Below are positions 8,161 through 16,403 of a stretch of DNA of 36,978 bases, in pieces (positions within the stretch are counted from its first letter, which is position 1; each line of letters opens with the position of its first letter). The position numbers and the translations under genes are program-made. The notes under the pieces are model-generated. The model did no database searches. It saw nothing but the letters and a program-made list of their open reading frames with translations, and was not told the origin of the DNA. The stretch comes from Vreelandella sedimenti (GTDB taxonomy: Bacteria > Pseudomonadota > Gammaproteobacteria > Pseudomonadales > Halomonadaceae): the NCBI RefSeq assembly GCF_013416325.1, contig NZ_JACCGK010000025.1, positions 19,221-56,198 of the forward strand, in the 5' to 3' direction.

Positions 8161-8170
8161 ATCCTCCTTC
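8161..8170 (-). promoter_or_regulatory. Strong Shine-Dalgarno-like sequence without a start codon
   Basis: On the minus strand gaaggaggat lies 16 nt after the permease stop. No ATG or GTG follows at a usable distance; the only nearby start is a TTG directly followed by TAG. It may be a relic of an older start or a ribosome standby site for the binding-protein message. Confidence 0.35.
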
Positions 8171-8185
8171 TTTATGGCTTTAGCT

Positions 8186-9199
8186 TTAGCTTGATCTTTT
8201 AAACATTGACTGAAGGCTAGCAAATACTTGCTCACGCAACATTAGTAATGCGACAAGAATGACAACCCCTTCGAGAACTGTTTTCCATCCTTGACCAACG
8301 CCTAATGCGCTAAGCATGGAGCTCAATGTGGTAAGTAATAAAGCACCGCCTACTGTACCGAGAAAATTACCACGTCCACCCAGTATGGAAGACCCTCCCA
8401 CAACAACTGCTGCTATAGAAGGAAGCAAATAATCATCCCCCATTCTCAGGGTTGCTCCATTGGCATATGCAGCCAGAAGTACCCCGGCGAGAGCGCTACA
8501 GGCAGCTGATATGGCATAGGCGGAGATAGTCATTCGTTTTACCGTAATCCCAGCGATATTAGCAGCATCAGGATTATTACCTACGGCATTCAACTTGCGA
8601 CCAAAGGCAGAATAGGACTGTAGAGTGGTAAATATAACAATTAATATCAGCATTAGTAGGATCGGCAATGCCACGCCGAATACTTTACTTTGCATAAAAG
8701 CATTTAAAATCGGTGCCGGAAACCCTCGCGGAGTACCTTCAGTGAAGCCTAAGCACACGCTATATACAATCAACCCCATCGCCATAGTCATAATAAAAGG
8801 AGGGATGGATAGACGCGTTATACCAAATCCGCTAATCCCCCCCACCAAGGCACTAATGAGTAGAATCCCAGGAATTATGAAATAGAGCCCCTCATTAGTT
8901 CCTTGCATAAATGTCGTTGATAATACGCCACCCAAAGTAATCATAGATGCCACAGAAAGATCCAACCCACGCACCATTATCACTAATCCCTGCCCAAAAG
9001 CGCATATAACCAGAAAGCTGCTCAGGTACAGTACGGTCATCAGTTGAGATAGACCGCCAAGCGATGGGCTGACTAGTCGCGAGCCAAAGATCATGAGCAC
9101 AACTAAGCTGTAAATTGTCAGTACTGCGATGGATGTACTACTGAAACGCTGGGCCTGACGAGTGTCCTGTTTGTCGGCTGTACTATAGGATTGATTCAT
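8186..9199 (-). CDS. Sugar ABC transporter permease (CUT2/RbsC-type), second
   Basis: A 337-residue inner-membrane protein of the BPD_transp_2 family with roughly eight to ten hydrophobic segments. Family motifs are RGLDLSVASMITLGG (about 78-92) and AAVVVGGSSILGGRGNFLGTVGG near 264-286. Its ATG overlaps the stop of the previous permease by 4 nt (ATGA), so the two are coupled and probably form a heterodimeric channel. It imports the substrate held by the binding protein at 6820-8061, powered by the ATPase at 10187-11713. Confidence 0.93.
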   Translation of the reverse strand: MNQSYSTADKQDTRQAQRFSSTSIAVLTIYSLVVLMIFGSRLVSPSLGGLSQLMTVLYLSSFLVICAFGQGLVIMVRGLDLSVASMITLGGVLSTTFMQGTNEGLYFIIPGILLISALVGGISGFGITRLSIPPFIMTMAMGLIVYSVCLGFTEGTPRGFPAPILNAFMQSKVFGVALPILLMLILIVIFTTLQSYSAFGRKLNAVGNNPDAANIAGITVKRMTISAYAISAACSALAGVLLAAYANGATLRMGDDYLLPSIAAVVVGGSSILGGRGNFLGTVGGALLLTTLSSMLSALGVGQGWKTVLEGVVILVALLMLREQVFASLQSMFKRSS

Positions 9200-10146
9200 A
9201 TGATATTTCTCCTATCAACGACGAACTGCACAGCGCCAGAGAATAGAACTGCCAAGACCATGATCATCCCTTGAATCATTCCAGTGTAAAAAGAGGATAC
9301 TCCGACGGAGAAGAGGAGTTTTTGCATCAATACTAATGTAGCGGCACCTAAGAGAGACGCAGTCACGCTACCTCGACCACCACCAAAAGCCGTTCCACCT
9401 AGGGCTACAGCTGCAAAAGTCAGCAACAGGAAAGGCTCCCCCGCAGAGGGGCTACCAGTTGAAGTCAGAGCAGCTAGAAAATAGGCCGCTAATGCGTACA
9501 AGGCACCAGCCCAGATGAAAGAAAAGAACTGCGTTCTTGCCACGTTAATACCCGAAAGCTCGGCAGCTTTAGCGTCCTGACCGACTGCAAGCAGATTTCG
9601 TCCGGCGTTAGTCCTGCGGAACACAAACCATAACAATGCCACCAAGGTAGCAATGATGATGGCAACGGGGATTCCGGACATACTGCCGGTAAGTTCGTAG
9701 GTCATGAAGTCCGATACATAGCCACCTGGAGCCCGAAGAATTAGTAACGCGACTCCCTGGCAAATGATCATAGTAGCTAGAGTGGCGGCAATAGCCTGGA
9801 CCTTTAAATAAGCCACAACAAAGCCGTTGATAGCACCGACTAATATCCCAACAGTCAGTGCAATGGCTAGCATGCCAATGGCACCCAAAGCACCATCGAA
9901 TTGCAACACCGCTACAATAGCATTCACCAGTGAAATGGTACCGGCGACAGAAAGATCAAACCCTCCCTGTAATATGACAAAGGTGGCGCCTGCAGCTGCC
10001 AACATCAACGGTAAAGAGTTGTTGAATAAGCCTTGAATTGAATAAGCTGAGAGCGCGGAAGGTTGTACCGCTCCGTACATGGCGAAAATTAATATATAAA
10101 TTACCATGATCATTAGGCCGCTATCGGCGATTCTCTTAATGGTCAT
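9196..10146 (-). CDS. Sugar ABC transporter permease (CUT2/RbsC-type), first
   Basis: A 316-residue permease. The frame is open upstream to 10308, but that part would overlap the ATPase gene and reads as non-family sequence; the membrane protein begins with MTIKRIADSGLMIMVIYI at 10146, which is the chosen start. Motifs are QGGFDLSVAGTISL (about 60-73) and AVALGGTAFGGGRGSV near 245-260, both typical of BPD_transp_2. The stop overlaps the next permease (ATGA). It is the partner of the permease at 8186-9199. Confidence 0.92.
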   Translation of the reverse strand: MTIKRIADSGLMIMVIYILIFAMYGAVQPSALSAYSIQGLFNNSLPLMLAAAGATFVILQGGFDLSVAGTISLVNAIVAVLQFDGALGAIGMLAIALTVGILVGAINGFVVAYLKVQAIAATLATMIICQGVALLILRAPGGYVSDFMTYELTGSMSGIPVAIIIATLVALLWFVFRRTNAGRNLLAVGQDAKAAELSGINVARTQFFSFIWAGALYALAAYFLAALTSTGSPSAGEPFLLLTFAAVALGGTAFGGGRGSVTASLLGAATLVLMQKLLFSVGVSSFYTGMIQGMIMVLAVLFSGAVQFVVDRRNII

Positions 10147-10186
10147 GCTGTGACGCCCCTGTAGTTTTTTGGAATTATCTGAAGAT

Positions 10187-11713
10187 TCACACAGCCTCCT
10201 GCAGACTGTCCTTCCTAGCGTTCCCTGGACCGTGTGCAGAAGCCAGTAACCGCTCCTCGGAAATTTCATTTGCTGCGACGTCATCGGTGATGAGGCCATC
10301 ATAGACAACTAGGCAGCGTGAGCTGAGCTGGACTAATTCGGAGAGCTCGGAAGAATAGAAAATGATAGCTCCACCTTGGTCTACGAAGTGTCGCATCATT
10401 GAATAGATAGATTGTTTGGTGCCGACATCCACCCCTCTAGTTGGATCGAATAGCACCAGAATTTTAGCGCCTGTCATCAGAGCTCGAGCCAATAGTACCT
10501 TTTGCTGATTTCCCCCAGAGAGATGGCCAACTTCGAACCCGAGATAGCGCGGCGCTAAGCCAACTTGGTCTGCGGCTTCTGCTGCTAAATGACGTTCGAT
10601 CCGACCATTGACGAGCTTCGCCCAACCTGTCATTGCGAAATGCGGTATCGAAATATTGGCCGCTGCACTTAAGCTGGCAAATATGCCTTCAGTCTTTCGC
10701 TCTTCAGGCACGAATGCGATACCAGGTTTAACTTGGAGAGCCTTTCGAGGTGAGCTCAGCGAAGTGACTTTATCTCCGACTCTTATTTCTCCTGATGTCG
10801 GTTTATGTAACCCGCCAAATAAACGAAAAAGCTCCTGCTGGCCCTGCCCCTCCAACCCAGCCACACCAAGGATTTCGCCAGCATGAAGTTGAAGATTAAT
10901 TCCTTTCAGCATTTTCGATCTTAGTTGATATGTTTCAAGCAATACCTCCCCGTTAGTCGAGCTCTCTTGGGAGACTCTTTTCTTTTTACTCGATCCATGG
11001 CCCACCATCATTGTAAAAATATCTTCGTCATCGACACCTGCTAGATCAACAGTTCCCATACTTGCGCCATTGCGCAGTACAGTAGCCCTCTGACATATTT
11101 CTCTTACTTCATTGAGGCGGTGTGAAATATACAAAACACTCACTCCACGCGACGTGAGGTGATGTATTTGACGAAACAGCCAACTGGTATCAGGAAGCGC
11201 GGCCGTAGGCTCATCGAGAATGAGTAGGCAGCGAGCATGGCTGAGCGCACGAACTAGCTCTATACGCTGCCGCTGGGCTAACGTCAGATCAGCAACAATC
11301 GACTGAGATGAAATGTCATTGACTTCCCATTCGATTAACACCTCTCGAGCACGCTCGAAAATGCTAGCCTTGGATTCTGGCCAAAACCGTCCGGAAGAAG
11401 CACGGGGCAGTAGAATATTTTCGGCAACAGTCATATTAGGAATTAGACTAAGCTCTTGGAATGCAGTAGCAATTCCGCAGCGTCTTGCTTCTATGATTGA
11501 GCTTGGTCGAATGCATGCTTCATCGAGCGATATAGTCCCAGCATTTGAGCTAACTACCCCCGATAAAATTTTAACCAGGGTGGACTTACCAGCACCATTT
11601 TCCCCAAGAATGGCATGCACCTCCCCAGGCAGAATGCCCATATCCACTCCACTTAGTGCGACAGTGGCTCCATAACGCTTGGACAGATTAGTTATATTTA
11701 TTCGTTCGGGCAT
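10187..11713 (-). CDS. Sugar ABC transporter ATP-binding protein (CUT2/RbsA-type)
   Basis: A 508-residue fusion of two nucleotide-binding domains. The first has Walker A GENGAGKS (37-44), a LTLAQRQRIELVRAL signature and Walker B CLLILDEPTA. The second has GLEGQGQQEL in place of Walker A, signature LSGGNQQKVLLARAL and LVLFDPTRGVDVG, where the Walker B Asp-Glu is Phe-Asp. A degenerate second site is usual in this family. It is the first gene of the operon, preceded by GGGAGA and by operators O1 and O2. It energises import through the two permeases. Confidence 0.94.
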   Translation of the reverse strand: MPERINITNLSKRYGATVALSGVDMGILPGEVHAILGENGAGKSTLVKILSGVVSSNAGTISLDEACIRPSSIIEARRCGIATAFQELSLIPNMTVAENILLPRASSGRFWPESKASIFERAREVLIEWEVNDISSQSIVADLTLAQRQRIELVRALSHARCLLILDEPTAALPDTSWLFRQIHHLTSRGVSVLYISHRLNEVREICQRATVLRNGASMGTVDLAGVDDEDIFTMMVGHGSSKKKRVSQESSTNGEVLLETYQLRSKMLKGINLQLHAGEILGVAGLEGQGQQELFRLFGGLHKPTSGEIRVGDKVTSLSSPRKALQVKPGIAFVPEERKTEGIFASLSAAANISIPHFAMTGWAKLVNGRIERHLAAEAADQVGLAPRYLGFEVGHLSGGNQQKVLLARALMTGAKILVLFDPTRGVDVGTKQSIYSMMRHFVDQGGAIIFYSSELSELVQLSSRCLVVYDGLITDDVAANEISEERLLASAHGPGNARKDSLQEAV

Positions 11714-11741
11714 GTGCGTCTCCCAATAGCATAGCTATCTT

Positions 11742-11755
11742 TGCAAACGTTTGCA
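11742..11755. promoter_or_regulatory. LacI-type operator O1
   Basis: tgcaaacgtttgca is a perfect 14-bp palindrome with the central CpG and AACGTT core of LacI/GalR-family sites. It is 28 bp upstream of the ATPase ATG and 65 bp (centre to centre) from O2. Confidence 0.8.
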
Positions 11756-11806
11756 TAGATGCGCATGTTAATACTACATGTGAAAAAATTGCCCTTTTCA
11801 CAAAAT

Positions 11807-11820
11807 TTAAAACGTTTGCA
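11807..11820. promoter_or_regulatory. LacI-type operator O2
   Basis: ttaaaacgtttgca has one perfect half-site and one diverged one. It falls on the predicted transcription start of the operon promoter and is identical to O3 at 8115-8128. Confidence 0.75.
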
Positions 11821-11824
11821 TATA

Positions 11825-11853
11825 CAGATAATAAATTAACATTGACCTGTCAA
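11825..11853 (-). promoter_or_regulatory. Candidate promoter of the sugar operon
   Basis: On the minus strand a perfect TTGACA (11848-11853) is followed by a 17-nt spacer and TATCTG (11825-11830), which matches the -10 consensus only in its first three bases. The start would fall near 11818, inside operator O2. The -35 lies in a separate inverted repeat, ttgacctgtcaa (11842-11853), which might bind a second regulator. Confidence 0.5.
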
Positions 11854-11968
11854 ATTGCTATTTTCATTTTGCGACTATTGTCTAGTAAAAAACTGTTATG
11901 GCTGAAAAAAAGCTTCAGCAAACTTAATAAAATGTGCATAAATACTTCATAAGCTATTATAAATCCCA

Positions 11969-12130
11969 ATGACTAGGTGTAACGAGGCCCGCGACGCTTT
12001 TAAGGGCACAAGCGGTAATCGCTGGCTGCAAGGTTGCTTCATGGAGCGTGACGAGATCCCCTCCCGCTACCGTATGGTTAAGCGTGCCTACCAACAGCGT
12101 AAAGCGTCCGCCGAGGCAGCATTAGCTTGA
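11969..12130 (+). CDS. Small unidentified ORF (53 residues), possibly a remnant
   Basis: An ATG-to-TGA frame encoding a well-mixed, protein-like sequence (FKGTSGNRWLQGCFMERDEI, then a basic RYRMVKRAYQQRKAS segment). It looks like the end of a larger protein more than an independent gene, and there is no good ribosome-binding site. I do not recognise the family. It sits in decayed DNA next to an IS3 remnant. Confidence 0.3.
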   Translation: MTRCNEARDAFKGTSGNRWLQGCFMERDEIPSRYRMVKRAYQQRKASAEAALA

Positions 12131-12950
12131 ATGATAATAATGGCCCCATTAGGCGCTTTGAAGCCGTACAGACAATCCTGGAAAATGTCAGCTGCTCCGA
12201 AACAGATCGCAGCTACAACATAACCGCTAAAATGCCTAGTTGACGCTGCAACTGACTGAGTTACTAGGCAGTAGAGCGCCGTTGATGCACCACCCCTCAC
12301 TCCTTAGCCGCTCTTATGGGCTATCGTTGAGTACCTTCTTCCCCGAAGCACTGTCTGTGCAAACAGGTAGTGCCATTCGAAGCAGCGTAATACACCTGCT
12401 CGTGACGAAAACATCTTCTTCATCAATCCATATTGATCAGCGAGTGGAGATATAAAGCGTTTTTAAGGATTCAATAAGTGACATTTTCATCATAAACCCG
12501 CTTACAAGCGCGCCCGCAGCGGGGAGTAACTAAAAAGGGAGCGAAGCAAACGGTAAAGTTGGAGCTAAAGGTGAAGCCGCAGACAATACTGACCGGCACG
12601 TCCATATCGACTTCCATTAGCAACCATTTTGTACGGAGAAGTCTCAGCAGAAAATACCAGAGGCGGGATTTGTACCTAAACCATGCTCGAAAAGGCACTA
12701 CAGTCCTCGGAAGGACACACCATTGCGCTGGGCATTCTCAGCAAGTAATAGTTTTTGGTTCCAGATGACCGTTCATCAACTCACTGGGCTCAACCAATCG
12801 ACAGTTATGCGTGCCCAATCGCCACACCAACGTCATGCGTTGCTGAGCTCTACCGCTACGTAGACACCCGTGTATTAGCTGTTCGGAAACATCCCCGGCC
12901 TGTTTGACACACGCCGCAGGGCAATTACTTCCAGCGTCATACTCATAGCC
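12131..12950. other. Decayed intergenic DNA
   Basis: Only short frames interrupted by stops on both strands. A minus-strand stretch near 12120-12240 (hydrophobic, AAICFGAADIFQDCLYGFKA) and a plus-strand stretch near 12480-12770 have protein-like composition, but I cannot assign either. No hairpin or repeat stands out. Confidence 0.4.
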
Positions 12951-12954
12951 GCGA

Positions 12955-13125
12955 CTCCACCTGGGCCAGAGGCGCCAGCCCACAATTGGGCAACTCCGCC
13001 ATCAGCACGCCATGGTCACGGCATAACTCCAGAGCGGGTATGCCACTCTCGGCTTGATTCAAGAACAACAATTTGGCTGTTAGAAAAGCGTCATTTTTTT
13101 CACGCAAAATCTTCCTGCGTTTAGT
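12955..13125 (-). pseudogene. IS3-family OrfA remnant
   Basis: On the minus strand a GTG followed by Lys-Lys codons near 13103 starts a typical IS3 OrfA N-terminus (VKKMTLF). After a frameshift comes LNQAESGIPALELCRDHGV, the helix-turn-helix start of OrfA proteins. The frame then loses similarity and stops near 12955. Neither OrfB nor a second end is recognisable nearby, so only the left edge of the element survives. Confidence 0.55.
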
Positions 13126-13193
13126 TTACGGAAAATTCTACTTCTGAGCCCTGGCTTTTCGGGGGGATTACCAACTGTGCTGCATCAAGCATT

Positions 13194-14342
13194 TTAACCG
13201 TTAAATAATAGCTCGTTAGAAATTTCTCCAATATTTCTAGCCCCGCATAATTGCATGCTTCTCTGAAACTCATCATTCAGAATAGCCAATGCACGCGCGG
13301 CGCCCGGGCGGCCAGCCGCAACCGCCCCCCACAAGGTAGCCCGCCCAATTAATACGCCCTCTGCCCCAAGCGCACGCGCTTTCAATATATCCACGCCGCG
13401 GCGTACGCCGCCATCCACATACACGGGGATTCGGCCTGCTACAGCGTTGAGTATTGCTGGTAGCGCTTCCATTGTGGCTACCGCGCCATCCAGCTGTCGT
13501 CCCCCGTGGTTCGAGACGACGATCGCATCGCAGCCTAGTCGCACCAATCGGTCAGCATCATCTGCACGCATGACACCTTTCACTATCAGTTTGCGCGACC
13601 AGGAATCTCTTAACGTCTGCAAGCGCGACCAATCGAACGACGGGTCGTAGCTACGCCCCACTGAGGAGGCTAGCTTGGCGGTACTCGCTGAAGGTTCCTC
13701 CAGTTCCACCAAGTTTTCCATTTTGGGCAAACCATGGCGCACGATATCGAGAGCCCAGGCTGGGCGGCTCGCGAAGTCAACCAGGTTTCTTGCCGTATAG
13801 CGGAAAGGGAAGGACAAGTGGTTGCGGTAGTCACGCTCGCGCTTGCCTCCCACCGGCAGGTCCACGGTTATCATCAGCGCTTCATAGTCCGCGGCATACG
13901 CGCGAGCAATGAGCGAATCCAGTAACTTGCGGTTCTGTAGGATATAGGCCTGAAACCAATGTCTACCAGGGGCCGCTTCGGCGATTTGCTCGATCGACGC
14001 CGTAGCCGATGTCGATAACGTGTAGGGAATTCCCATTTCGGCCGCGGCTTGCGCGATGGCGATATCGCCGCCCCTGCGCCCGAAGCCGACGGCGCCTGTG
14101 GGGGCCACGGCCATCGGTAGAGGCGAGCGCACCCCAAAAATATCCAATGATGTGTCTACCTTCGATACATCCATCAAACAGCGAGGCGCTAAGCGAATCT
14201 GCTTGAAGGCCTCTCTATTCGCGTCAAGCGTTGTCTCTTCCTCGGCTCCGCCATCAAAAAAATCGAAAATAGCGCGTGGCAGGCGGCGCTTGGCCAATTT
14301 TCTTAGGTCTTCAATACTGTGTAGCTTATCCACCGTAGACAT
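13194..14342 (-). CDS. FMN-dependent alpha-hydroxy-acid dehydrogenase (LldD/MdlB-like)
   Basis: A 382-residue flavoprotein of the lactate/mandelate/glycolate oxidase family. Visible are FDFFDGGAEEETTLDANR (27-44), the flavin-binding PTGAVGF (81-87) and TVDLPVGGKRERDYRN (159-174), Lys255 in LIVKGV, the catalytic His279 in VSNHGGRQLD with Arg282, and DGGVRRGVDILKARALGA. The membrane loop of LldD-type enzymes would be in the 180-235 region. It oxidises a 2-hydroxy acid to a 2-keto acid, passing electrons to the quinone pool or oxygen. It is the last gene of the second minus-strand cluster, 28 nt after the MDR gene. Mandelate or lactate are possible substrates; the cluster does not decide. Confidence 0.92.
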   Translation of the reverse strand: MSTVDKLHSIEDLRKLAKRRLPRAIFDFFDGGAEEETTLDANREAFKQIRLAPRCLMDVSKVDTSLDIFGVRSPLPMAVAPTGAVGFGRRGGDIAIAQAAAEMGIPYTLSTSATASIEQIAEAAPGRHWFQAYILQNRKLLDSLIARAYAADYEALMITVDLPVGGKRERDYRNHLSFPFRYTARNLVDFASRPAWALDIVRHGLPKMENLVELEEPSASTAKLASSVGRSYDPSFDWSRLQTLRDSWSRKLIVKGVMRADDADRLVRLGCDAIVVSNHGGRQLDGAVATMEALPAILNAVAGRIPVYVDGGVRRGVDILKARALGAEGVLIGRATLWGAVAAGRPGAARALAILNDEFQRSMQLCGARNIGEISNELLFNG

Positions 14343-14370
14343 ATCGGCTCCTTGTTATTTCTAATAATTG

Positions 14371-15297
14371 TTAGTGTCTAACCATCAGGACCAGCTTGCC
14401 CCTCAGATGGCGAGACTCGCTCAAGTAATGGGCTTTTGCTGCATCTTCGAGCGCAAACGTGGTGATCTCGGGTATCTGAACCGCCTTGGATTGGAGCAGC
14501 TTCATGATGCGTTCCAAGTGTGCCGAGTCGCGGTTGACTTGGGGGCGTAACGCCTGCACATCGGTTCGTGTCGGCAAGGGTGCCTTGGGGCCTGAAGCGA
14601 TAAACGCGGCACGACCGCCCGAACGCAACACACTGAAGGAGCGCACGGCTACCTCTCCACCGATGGTGTCGAGTACGGCATCGTAGTCACTGACACAGTG
14701 CGTGAAATCCTGGGTATTGTAGTCAATGACCTTATGCGCCCCCAGGCTGAGCAAGTACTCATGGTTAGCTGCACTGGACGTTGTGGCGACCTTGGCACCT
14801 AAATGACGTGCGAGCTGAATTGCAAAACTGCCGACCCCTCCGGCGCCACCATGGATCAAAATATGCTCGCTAGGCTGAACGTTAAGCGTATGTTCGATAC
14901 TGACGATAGCCGTGATCCCGGTCAGGGCAAGGGCCGCCGCTTCGAGATGGCTAACCGTGTCCGGCTTGCGGGCAACGTTTGATGCGCTGATAGCGATTTT
15001 TTCCGCGTAGGCGCCGTCGTTTGCCGTTTCGCAGACCCCGAACACGGGAGTGCCAATCGGTAAGCCCTTCACACCTTCGCCCACCGCCGCCACAACGCCG
15101 GAGAAATCGCGTCCTAATACGTAGGGAAACCGGGTGATTTCCTTGTATTGTCCGTTTCGAATCTTCCAATCTACACCGTTAACGCTGGCAGCATGGATGT
15201 CGACCACAATCTCACCGACCGCCGGCTCGGGATCCGGAAGGTCGCCGTACTGGAGCACTTCCGGGCTGCCTGTTTGCATGAAATATATCGCTTTCAT
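14371..15297 (-). CDS. MDR-superfamily NADP-dependent oxidoreductase (quinone oxidoreductase-like)
   Basis: 308 residues from the chosen ATG at 15297, which has AGAGGA about 6 nt upstream. The frame is open to 15507, but that extension lies inside the AbrB gene and reads as random sequence. The protein starts MKAIYFMQTGSPEVLQYGDL and has the DWKIRNGQYKE substrate loop without zinc ligands, GRDFSGVVAAVGEGV, and HGGAGGVGSFAIQLARHLGA for NADPH. Zinc-free MDR enzymes of this type reduce quinones or enones. The role in this cluster is unknown. It is 23 nt downstream of the AbrB-type gene. Confidence 0.9.
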   Translation of the reverse strand: MKAIYFMQTGSPEVLQYGDLPDPEPAVGEIVVDIHAASVNGVDWKIRNGQYKEITRFPYVLGRDFSGVVAAVGEGVKGLPIGTPVFGVCETANDGAYAEKIAISASNVARKPDTVSHLEAAALALTGITAIVSIEHTLNVQPSEHILIHGGAGGVGSFAIQLARHLGAKVATTSSAANHEYLLSLGAHKVIDYNTQDFTHCVSDYDAVLDTIGGEVAVRSFSVLRSGGRAAFIASGPKAPLPTRTDVQALRPQVNRDSAHLERIMKLLQSKAVQIPEITTFALEDAAKAHYLSESRHLRGKLVLMVRH

Positions 15298-15320
15298 TGC
15301 TTTCCTCTTTTGATGCCATC

Positions 15321-16403
15321 TCACATATCCATGACGCGCGAACTTGCCACCCGGTACAGTAGGGGGGTCAACGGCACCATGATGAATAGCCGAACAATTT
15401 GGAATGCTGCGACGCCTGCCACGCCTAAGCCCAGGTTTTCCGCGGTAATGGACATCTCGGTCACGCTCCCGGGGGCTGTGGCCAGAATCATGGTCGGCAG
15501 GTCCCAAGAAGTGAGCCGAGACGCCACATACCCCATCGCCGCACAGATCGCCATGAGTAGCCCAGTCATTAAGGTGCTTACTAACAGAAATCGAGGGGCA
15601 CGACGAAAGATCTCCCGGGTAAAGCTGAGCCCCAACGATGCGCCCAGCAATAGCTGTCCTGCATAGATCACGAAGCGGGGAAACCCGAAGTCATAGAACC
15701 CCGTTCCGGCAAGGATGGCCGAGGCGGCGAGCGGCCCCATGAACATGGGGCTTACAATACCGCAACGGTGAAAGAGGTAAGCGGCAAGCGTGGCTATCGT
15801 GAGCACTTCCAGCAGGACCAGCGGCCCCACCACAGGGAGGTTGGTGGCGACACCAAACGATTCAGTGCCCGCACCCATTGCGGCTAGGGAGAGGGGAATG
15901 ATCGTTACCACCATGGCGATTCGCAGGCTCTGGGCGATGGCGACCAAGGCGGCGCTGCCTCCCTTCTGTTCGGCCAATTGCGCCATTTCACCAGGCCCTC
16001 CGGGAATGCTCGAAAACAAGACAGTGGCCAGGTCAATCGCGGTGAGCTGAATCAGAAGATAGGCCGTTACGCAGCCGGCCAGCGTGGCTAACAGCGCTAT
16101 CCCCACCATAGCGGGAAGGTGACTAATGGTTTGTGCCAATGCGCTTGGCGTGAAATACAGCCCAACGGCGGCGGCCACGACCAACTGGCCTAAGCCTCGG
16201 GCAGAATGGTGCAAGTAGGGGGCGTATCCCGAGAGGCTTATGGCGGTTGCGGCGCACATGGGGCCGATCATCCAAGCCAGGGGAGCTTGAAGGCTATCCG
16301 CAACGAATCCCGCCGCCGCACACAGCAGGAACAGCATGGTAAGACGAAGCCCTTGCCGAGGTGAATATCGGCACACGGAGGAAGATTTCTTGGAGTCTTT
16401 CAC
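15321..16403 (-). CDS. AbrB-family (COG3180) integral membrane protein
   Basis: A 360-residue protein with about ten hydrophobic segments and the family's repeated halves (APLAWMIGPMCAATAISL near 40-57, and a second glycine-rich LLGASLGLSFT region). It starts with GTG; the GTGA overlaps the stop of the MDR gene upstream. The family is often mislabelled a transcription regulator or ammonia monooxygenase. It is a membrane protein that sits next to organic-acid catabolic genes and is likely a transporter or exporter, but no substrate is established from sequence. Confidence 0.88.
   Translation of the reverse strand: MKDSKKSSSVCRYSPRQGLRLTMLFLLCAAAGFVADSLQAPLAWMIGPMCAATAISLSGYAPYLHHSARGLGQLVVAAAVGLYFTPSALAQTISHLPAMVGIALLATLAGCVTAYLLIQLTAIDLATVLFSSIPGGPGEMAQLAEQKGGSAALVAIAQSLRIAMVVTIIPLSLAAMGAGTESFGVATNLPVVGPLVLLEVLTIATLAAYLFHRCGIVSPMFMGPLAASAILAGTGFYDFGFPRFVIYAGQLLLGASLGLSFTREIFRRAPRFLLVSTLMTGLLMAICAAMGYVASRLTSWDLPTMILATAPGSVTEMSITAENLGLGVAGVAAFQIVRLFIMVPLTPLLYRVASSRVMDM

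Noticed and set aside
10147..10308. Longer N-terminus of the first permease
   Set aside because: It overlaps the ATPase gene and has no membrane-protein or family character. The permease proper begins at 10146.
15298..15507. 70-residue extension of the MDR oxidoreductase
   Set aside because: It lies within the AbrB-type gene in another frame and is Arg/Pro/His-rich shadow sequence; a good AGAGGA supports the start at 15297.
15321..16403. AbrB transcription regulator or ammonia monooxygenase
   Set aside because: The protein is almost entirely hydrophobic segments of the COG3180 membrane family; those names are legacy labels.
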